Source of the DNA: JANPCX01 sp046094425
GTDB taxonomy: Bacteria > Pseudomonadota > Gammaproteobacteria > Burkholderiales > Burkholderiaceae_C
Direction of reading: 5' to 3'
NCBI GenBank assembly: GCA_046094425.1
Contig: JBJTHI010000080.1
Span: 1-26,355 of the forward strand
Length of the DNA: 26,355 nucleotides
Position 1 is the first letter of the stretch. Each line of letters opens with the position of its first letter. The notes beneath the pieces are model-generated. The model ran no database searches, was not told the DNA's origin, and saw nothing but the letters and a program-made list of their open reading frames with translations. Made by a program: the position numbers and the translations under genes. Positions 21,661 through 26,355 of this stretch are shown here, piece by piece.

Positions 21661-22299
21661 ATGAATCCAAGAACTATCAAGAAAAGCATCGCTGGAACAG
21701 CGGGCGCATTGGAATGCGCGATTGACTTGCCGGGCGATGGCAGCAGCGTGGTCACGCCCAAGGGGTGGGCCTTGATTTGCCACCCCCACCCCCAGCACGG
21801 CGGCACCATGGACAACAAGGTGGTGCAAACCGTGGCGCGTGCCATGCTGCAGTTGGGGTACCAAACCGTGCGTTTCAACTACCGGGGGGTGGGGCAGTCG
21901 CAAGGCCAGTGGGACCAAGGGCGTGGTGAGCTGGACGATGTGCTGTCTGTGCTGCATGCCCACCGCGAGCCTGGTCTGCCCTTGGTGCTGGCGGGGTTTT
22001 CTTTTGGTGCTTACATGGCCTCACAGGCCATTCAAAAATTGGGCGAAGATGAGCAGCCTCAGCAACTGGTGTTGGTCGGGCCTTCCACCCAACGCCAGCC
22101 CATGCCCACGGTGCCATCCCACACGGTGGTGATTCACGGTGAGGCTGACGAGGTGGTGCCATTGACGGCCACCTTGGACTGGGCACGTCCGCAGTCCTTG
22201 CCCGTCATTGTTTTCCCCGGCGTGGGCCATTTTTTTCACGGCCAGTTGGCGCTGCTGCGGCACACGGTGGTGCAGCAACTGCAAGCCCGGGGTGTTTGA
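21661..22299 (+). CDS. Alpha/beta hydrolase, COG2945 type
   Basis: The 212-aa serine hydrolase has CHPHPQHGGTMDNKVV as oxyanion and active-site entry. RFNYRGVGQSQG follows, then the nucleophile elbow GFSFGA, an acidic residue in HGEADEVVP and the final His in GVGHFFHG. This is the COG2945 group, whose substrates are unknown. It is a cytoplasmic protein without a signal peptide. The ATG at 21661 (MNPRTIKK) is preferred over a TTG at 21649 that overlaps the ferredoxin stop. The next gene, dacA, starts 47 bp later. Confidence 0.88.
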   Translation: MNPRTIKKSIAGTAGALECAIDLPGDGSSVVTPKGWALICHPHPQHGGTMDNKVVQTVARAMLQLGYQTVRFNYRGVGQSQGQWDQGRGELDDVLSVLHAHREPGLPLVLAGFSFGAYMASQAIQKLGEDEQPQQLVLVGPSTQRQPMPTVPSHTVVIHGEADEVVPLTATLDWARPQSLPVIVFPGVGHFFHGQLALLRHTVVQQLQARGV

Positions 22300-22346
22300 G
22301 CCTGTTGCGCCTGTCTTTTTTATTCTTTGAACACGAACCACATTCC

Positions 22347-23519
22347 ATGAAATCACGATTCATCGCGGCCCTGCTGTGCCTGGCCTCTGGCTTCACCTGG
22401 GCGCAAGCACCGCAGCCTCCCGAGGTCGCAGCCAAAAGTTATTTGCTGCTGGACATGACCACCCAGCAAGTGCTGGCCGAACGTAATGCCGATGCACCGG
22501 CCGACCCGGCCTCGCTCACCAAACTCATGACGGCCTATGTGGTGTTCAGCGCCATACGCGACAAAAAACTGGCATTGGAACAACCGATTTCCGTCTCCAA
22601 GCGGGCTTGGGAAGAACGCAAGGGTGGCGGCTCGCTCATGTTCATCGACACCACCATGACGCCCAAGGTGGAGGAACTTCTACGCGGCATGATCGTGCAG
22701 TCGGGCAACGATGCCTCGGTGGCGTTGGCTGAAGCCGTGGGCGGCACGCTGGATCAATTCGTCGCCATGATGAACCGCCAGGCGCTGGCGTTTGGCCTCA
22801 AAAACACCCAGTTCAAAAACGTCACTGGCCTCACAGAAACCGGCCACCAAAGCAGCGCGCGAGACCTGGCCGTGATTGCCACCCGCATCATTCGTGACTT
22901 TCCTGAGTTCTACACCTACTACTCCATCAAAGATTACAAATACAACAACATTAGCCAACCCAACCGCAACCTCTTGCTACGCCGCGACCCCACGGTTGAT
23001 GGCATGAAAACTGGCTACACCGAAGCAGCAGGTTACTGCCTGATTGCCAGCAGTGCACGCGAGTTTCCCAACCTGGGTGCGACCGGCACAGCCGCTGGCA
23101 AACGCCGCTTGCTCAGCGTGGTGTTGAACACGTCGTCCATGGAAGCCCGTGCCAGCGAAAGCCAGAAACTGCTCAACTGGGGCTTCCAGGCGTTTGACGT
23201 GGTGCGCGCGTTTGAAGAAGGCCAAGCCCTGGCCACCGTGCCGGTGTGGAAAGGCAAAAGCAATGAAGTCAAACTCGGTGCTGCTGGCCCGGTGTTCCTG
23301 AATTTGCCCAAGGGCGAGTCCGGCAAACTGCAAACCCAAATTGAACGTACCGACCCCTTGGTGGCCCCGCTGGCCGCAGGCAAGCAAGTGGGTACGGTGA
23401 AAGTGAAAAGCGCCGCAGGCACCTCGCTTGCCGAGTTGCCTCTGGTGGTATTGCAGCCAGTGGAAGAGGCGGGTTTCCTGGGCCGTGCCTGGGATGCGCT
23501 GCGCTTGTGGATCAAGTAA
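22347..23519 (+). CDS. dacA: D-alanyl-D-alanine carboxypeptidase, PBP5/6 type
   Basis: This low-molecular-weight penicillin-binding protein trims the terminal D-Ala from peptidoglycan stem peptides in the periplasm. The 390-aa precursor has a signal peptide (cleavage near TWAQA), SLTK with catalytic Ser56 and Lys59, SGN at 119-121, KTG at 221-223 and a C-terminal beta domain. The last residues, GRAWDALRLWIK, form the amphipathic membrane anchor of PBP5. The start ATG at 22347 gives a clean signal peptide. It is the first gene of a dacA-dat-ybeD-lipB-lipA series. dacC would be an equally fair symbol. Confidence 0.94.
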   Translation: MKSRFIAALLCLASGFTWAQAPQPPEVAAKSYLLLDMTTQQVLAERNADAPADPASLTKLMTAYVVFSAIRDKKLALEQPISVSKRAWEERKGGGSLMFIDTTMTPKVEELLRGMIVQSGNDASVALAEAVGGTLDQFVAMMNRQALAFGLKNTQFKNVTGLTETGHQSSARDLAVIATRIIRDFPEFYTYYSIKDYKYNNISQPNRNLLLRRDPTVDGMKTGYTEAAGYCLIASSAREFPNLGATGTAAGKRRLLSVVLNTSSMEARASESQKLLNWGFQAFDVVRAFEEGQALATVPVWKGKSNEVKLGAAGPVFLNLPKGESGKLQTQIERTDPLVAPLAAGKQVGTVKVKSAAGTSLAELPLVVLQPVEEAGFLGRAWDALRLWIK

Positions 23520-23528
23520 GCTGCGACC

Positions 23529-24404
23529 ATGACGGTCTTACCTTCCACGCCTTGTTACCTCAACGGCGCCTTCACGCCATTGAACGAGGCCAAGGTCTCG
23601 GTGTTAGACCGGGGCTTCATATTTGGCGACGGCATTTACGAAGTGGTGCCCGTCTATGGCCGCAAGCTGTTTTGTTTTGACGAGCACATGGCGCGTCTGT
23701 CTCGCAGCCTGGCCAAACTGCGTATCCCCAACCCGCATAACCGTGACCGGTGGCTGGAACTGGCGCGCCGTTTGGTGACTGAACAAACTGCGCCCGATCA
23801 ACTGCTCTACATTCAAATCACACGTGGCGTCGCTTTGCGCGATCACGTGATGCCCGAGGGCCTCACCCCCACCGTTTTCATGATGACCAACCCCATGAAG
23901 GGCCTCTCCCGCGAGCAGCGCCACCAGGGGGTGTCCTGCATCACCGCCCGTGACTTCCGCTGGGAGCGAGGCGACATCAAAAGCACTTCGCTCCTGGGCA
24001 ATGTGCTCGCACGTCAACTCTCGGCCGACCACGGCGCAGCGGAAACCATTATGTTTCGAGATGGTTTTCTCACCGAAGCGTCGTCTAGCAATGTCTGGGT
24101 CGTACACGAAGGTGCCTTGCTCGGCCCACCCAAAAGTGAGGTGGTGCTTGAAGGCATACGCTACGACTTGCTGCGCAGCTTGTGCGAGGAGGTGGGTGTG
24201 GCCTACAACCTGCGTCCCATCTCGGAAGCTGAAGTTTTGGCTGCCGACGAACTGTTGCTCAGTTCTGCCACCAAAGAAGTGCTGGCCGTCACCCGGCTCG
24301 ATGGTCAACCGGTGGGCCATGGCGCCCTTCACGGCAAACCCGGCCCGGTCTATGCCAAGTTGTTTGAAGCCTACCAACGCGCCAAACTCACTTTGTCTAT
24401 CTGA
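23529..24404 (+). CDS. dat: Class IV aminotransferase, probable D-amino acid aminotransferase
   Basis: This PLP-dependent fold type IV enzyme of 291 aa has VLDRGFIFGDGIYEVVPVY at the N-terminus, the PLP lysine K151 in GDIKSTSLLGNV, and EASSSNVWVV. The DAAT group interconverts D-amino acids such as D-Ala and D-Glu with their keto acids. Branched-chain and 4-amino-4-deoxychorismate lyase relatives share this fold, so the exact substrate is inferred. The position after a D-Ala-releasing carboxypeptidase fits D-Ala recycling. The gap to dacA is 9 bp and to ybeD also 9 bp. Confidence 0.85.
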   Translation: MTVLPSTPCYLNGAFTPLNEAKVSVLDRGFIFGDGIYEVVPVYGRKLFCFDEHMARLSRSLAKLRIPNPHNRDRWLELARRLVTEQTAPDQLLYIQITRGVALRDHVMPEGLTPTVFMMTNPMKGLSREQRHQGVSCITARDFRWERGDIKSTSLLGNVLARQLSADHGAAETIMFRDGFLTEASSSNVWVVHEGALLGPPKSEVVLEGIRYDLLRSLCEEVGVAYNLRPISEAEVLAADELLLSSATKEVLAVTRLDGQPVGHGALHGKPGPVYAKLFEAYQRAKLTLSI

Positions 24405-24413
24405 AGCAGCGCC

Positions 24414-24689
24414 ATGCAAGACATTCCCCCAGAGCAATCGCTGATCGAATACCCCAGCCACTTTCCCATCAAGGTCATGGGCCTGAATGTGGACGGCTTT
24501 AAAGACGCCGTGGTGCAACTCGCGCAGCACTTCGACCCCAGCTTTGGCCCAGATCGCGTTGAAACCCGCCCCAGCAGCGGCAACAAATACCTCGGCGTCA
24601 CCATCACCATCACCGCTACCAGCCGCGAACAACTGGACGAGATCTACCGCACCCTCACCACGCATCCCATGGTGAAGATGGTGTTGTAA
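24414..24689 (+). CDS. ybeD: YbeD family (DUF493) protein
   Basis: The 91-aa protein contains YPSHFPIKVMGL and, later, SSGNKYLGVTITITATSREQLDEIY, the pattern of the YbeD/DUF493 family with an ACT-like ferredoxin fold. It is commonly found between dacA and lipB, as in Escherichia coli, and has been suggested to help lipoate metabolism, though its activity is not settled. Here it lies 9 bp after dat and 12 bp before lipB. Confidence 0.9.
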   Translation: MQDIPPEQSLIEYPSHFPIKVMGLNVDGFKDAVVQLAQHFDPSFGPDRVETRPSSGNKYLGVTITITATSREQLDEIYRTLTTHPMVKMVL

Positions 24690-24701
24690 GCCGGGCAATT
24701 G

Positions 24702-25400
24702 ATGACTGGCCCCGTTCTACGCACCCTCGGCCTCGTGGATTTAGAGCCCACCGTGGCCGCCATGCGCACTTTCACCGAAGCCCGAACGCCAAACACCCCC
24801 GACGAAATTTGGCTGTGTGAGCACCCGCCTGTTTACACCCAAGGGCTTGCAGGCAAAGCCGAACACCTCCTGGCCCCAGGTGACATTCCCGTGGTGCAAA
24901 CCAACCGAGGCGGCCAGGTGACCTACCACGGCCCGGGGCAGGTGGTGGCTTACCCGCTCATCGACCTGAAGCGGCTGGGCATTTACGTCAAAGAATACGT
25001 TTATCGCCTAGAACACTGCGTGCTCAAAACCTTGGAGCATCATGGCGTTACCGGCCACCGCGTGCCGGGTGCCCCTGGCATTTACGTTCGCGTGGACGAC
25101 CCCTTCAGCCATGCCCCACTGGAGGCCGCTGCCCCCAAAGATCGTTTGGGCGTGCAAGCCGCTGACCCATTTGTGGGGCTGGGGAAAATTGCGGCCCTGG
25201 GCATCAAAGTGAGCCGTCACTGCACCTACCACGGCGTGGCGCTGAATGTGGCCATGGATTTACGTCCATTTGGTCACATCAACCCCTGTGGCTACGAGGG
25301 GCTGCAAACGGTGGACTTGGCTACACTGGGCGTTCCTGCGAATTGGGCCGATGTGGCCCGGGTCTTGGGCGACAAATTGCAGTCCCACTTGAGCCCCTGA
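24702..25400 (+). CDS. lipB: Octanoyl-ACP: protein N-octanoyltransferase
   Basis: LipB transfers octanoyl groups from acyl carrier protein to lipoyl domains. The 232-aa protein has RGGQVTYHGPGQ (69-80), the catalytic K162 in GLGKIAALG and catalytic C196 in HINPCGYEGL. An insert of roughly 25 residues (about 132-158, DPFSHAPLEAAAPKDRLG region) precedes the Lys motif. I recall such inserts in Comamonadaceae LipB, though this was not checked. The ATG at 24702 is chosen over a TTG one codon earlier. lipA starts 19 bp after the stop. Confidence 0.95.
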   Translation: MTGPVLRTLGLVDLEPTVAAMRTFTEARTPNTPDEIWLCEHPPVYTQGLAGKAEHLLAPGDIPVVQTNRGGQVTYHGPGQVVAYPLIDLKRLGIYVKEYVYRLEHCVLKTLEHHGVTGHRVPGAPGIYVRVDDPFSHAPLEAAAPKDRLGVQAADPFVGLGKIAALGIKVSRHCTYHGVALNVAMDLRPFGHINPCGYEGLQTVDLATLGVPANWADVARVLGDKLQSHLSP

Positions 25401-25419
25401 CCAGCCCTGAAAGCTCCCC

Positions 25420-26355
25420 ATGGCCACCGACAACGTCACCCGAGAAGTTCAAACCGGCGCGGAATACGACGCCGCCGCCAAGCAAAAGTCGCAAGCCAAA
25501 ACGGCACGCATTCCCATCAAGATCGTTCCCGCCGAAACGCTGAAAAAGCCGGACTGGATCCGCGTCAAAGCCGGTTCACCCACCACGCGTTTTTACGAGA
25601 TCAAAAACATCCTGCGCGAGCACAAGTTGCACACCGTGTGCGAAGAGGCGTCGTGCCCCAACATTGGTGAGTGTTTCGGCAAAGGCACGGCCACCTTCAT
25701 GGTCATGGGCGATAAATGCACACGCCGTTGCCCTTTTTGCGACGTGGGCCATGGCCGCCCCGATCCACTGGATGTCGATGAACCCCTGAACCTCGCCAAA
25801 ACCATTGCCGCACTCAAACTCAACTACGTCGTGATTACCAGCGTAGATCGTGACGATCTGCGCGACGGCGGCGCAGGCCATTTTGTGGAGTGCATACGCC
25901 AAACCCGCGCGCTCTCTCCCAGCACCACCATCGAAGTGCTGGTGCCCGACTTCCGTGGCCGCGACGACCGCGCGCTGGAAATTCTGAAGGCCGCCCCGCC
26001 CGATGTGATGAACCACAACATGGAAACCGTGCCCCGCCTCTACAAAGAAGCACGTCCGGGCAGCGACTACGCTTTCAGCTTGAACCTGCTCAAAAAATTC
26101 AAAGCCCTCTTCCCTCAGGTGCCAACCAAAAGCGGCTTGATGGTGGGCTTAGGTGAAACCGACGAAGAAATTTTGCAAGTGATGCGCGACATGCGCGAAC
26201 ACCACATCGACATGCTCACCATCGGTCAATACCTCGCTCCCAGCGGCCACCACTTGCCGGTGCGCCGTTATGTGCATCCCGACACCTTCAAGATGTTCGA
26301 GGCTGAGGCCGCCAAAATGGGCTTCACCCACGCCGCCGTGGGTGCCATGGTGCGC
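25420..26355 (+). CDS. lipA: Lipoyl synthase (3' end cut by window)
   Basis: LipA is a radical SAM enzyme that inserts two sulfur atoms into octanoyl chains. The 312 codons present include the auxiliary cluster motif C74-x4-C79-x5-C85 (CEEASCPNIGEC) and the radical SAM motif C100-x3-C104-x2-C107 (CTRRCPFC). TSVDRDDLRDGG and HNMETVPRLY also match. The frame is open at the window end. About ten to twenty residues including the RSSYHA-type C-terminus are missing, by family length. The start is the ATG at 25420, which gives MATDNVTREV. It completes the octanoylation-lipoylation pair with lipB. Confidence 0.95.
   Translation, partial: MATDNVTREVQTGAEYDAAAKQKSQAKTARIPIKIVPAETLKKPDWIRVKAGSPTTRFYEIKNILREHKLHTVCEEASCPNIGECFGKGTATFMVMGDKCTRRCPFCDVGHGRPDPLDVDEPLNLAKTIAALKLNYVVITSVDRDDLRDGGAGHFVECIRQTRALSPSTTIEVLVPDFRGRDDRALEILKAAPPDVMNHNMETVPRLYKEARPGSDYAFSLNLLKKFKALFPQVPTKSGLMVGLGETDEEILQVMRDMREHHIDMLTIGQYLAPSGHHLPVRRYVHPDTFKMFEAEAAKMGFTHAAVGAMVR

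Overview
The window looks like a chromosomal segment of a betaproteobacterium, probably Burkholderiales and near Comamonadaceae. This rests on moderately high GC with strong third-position GC bias, on protein character (PhoH, HemB and LipB variants) and on gene order. That placement is inference; no rRNA or tRNA gene is present to confirm it. No mobile element, CRISPR array or prophage gene was seen.

Left part (1-6700). A truncated membrane sensor gene on the minus strand diverges from phoH-ybeY on the plus strand. The stop codon of ybeY directly abuts the stop of a convergent corA-type metal transporter gene. Next come hemB (minus strand) and, pointing away from it, hemJ followed by a VanZ-family gene. 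The hemB-hemJ gap holds a strong candidate small RNA gene: a promoter-like sequence, three successive hairpins and a near-perfect rho-independent terminator.

Centre (6696-20741). Fourteen minus-strand genes lie head to tail with gaps of at most 43 bp and many ATGA overlaps, so they read as one operon of about 14 kb. It begins at a palindrome-containing promoter shared with the divergent zur gene. In transcription order: ZigA-type COG0523 GTPase; AztD-like zinc-chaperone lipoprotein; His-rich outer-membrane barrel; zinc-binding protein (AztC/ZnuA type); zinc permease (AztB/ZnuB type); second COG0523 GTPase; SAM methyltransferase; TonB-dependent receptor; periplasmic binding protein, permease and ATPase of the FecBCD/BtuFCD class; a HisI paralogue with one zinc cysteine replaced by Asp; a DUF1636 protein; and a stand-alone homocysteine-methyltransferase domain of MetH. 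The likely theme is survival under zinc starvation: outer-membrane capture, periplasmic relay, two ABC import routes (the zinc route has no ATPase gene here), cytoplasmic allocation by two GTPases and replacement or support of zinc enzymes. The TonB/FecBCD branch could carry a zinc-chelating metallophore or a cobalamin-like compound; the sequence does not decide.

Right part (20841-26355). zur is followed by a thioredoxin-like [2Fe-2S] ferredoxin, a COG2945 alpha/beta hydrolase, a penicillin-binding-protein-5-type carboxypeptidase (dacA/dacC), a class IV aminotransferase, a ybeD homologue, lipB and a lipA cut by the window end. The order dacA-ybeD-lipB-lipA recalls the enterobacterial arrangement, with an aminotransferase gene inserted.
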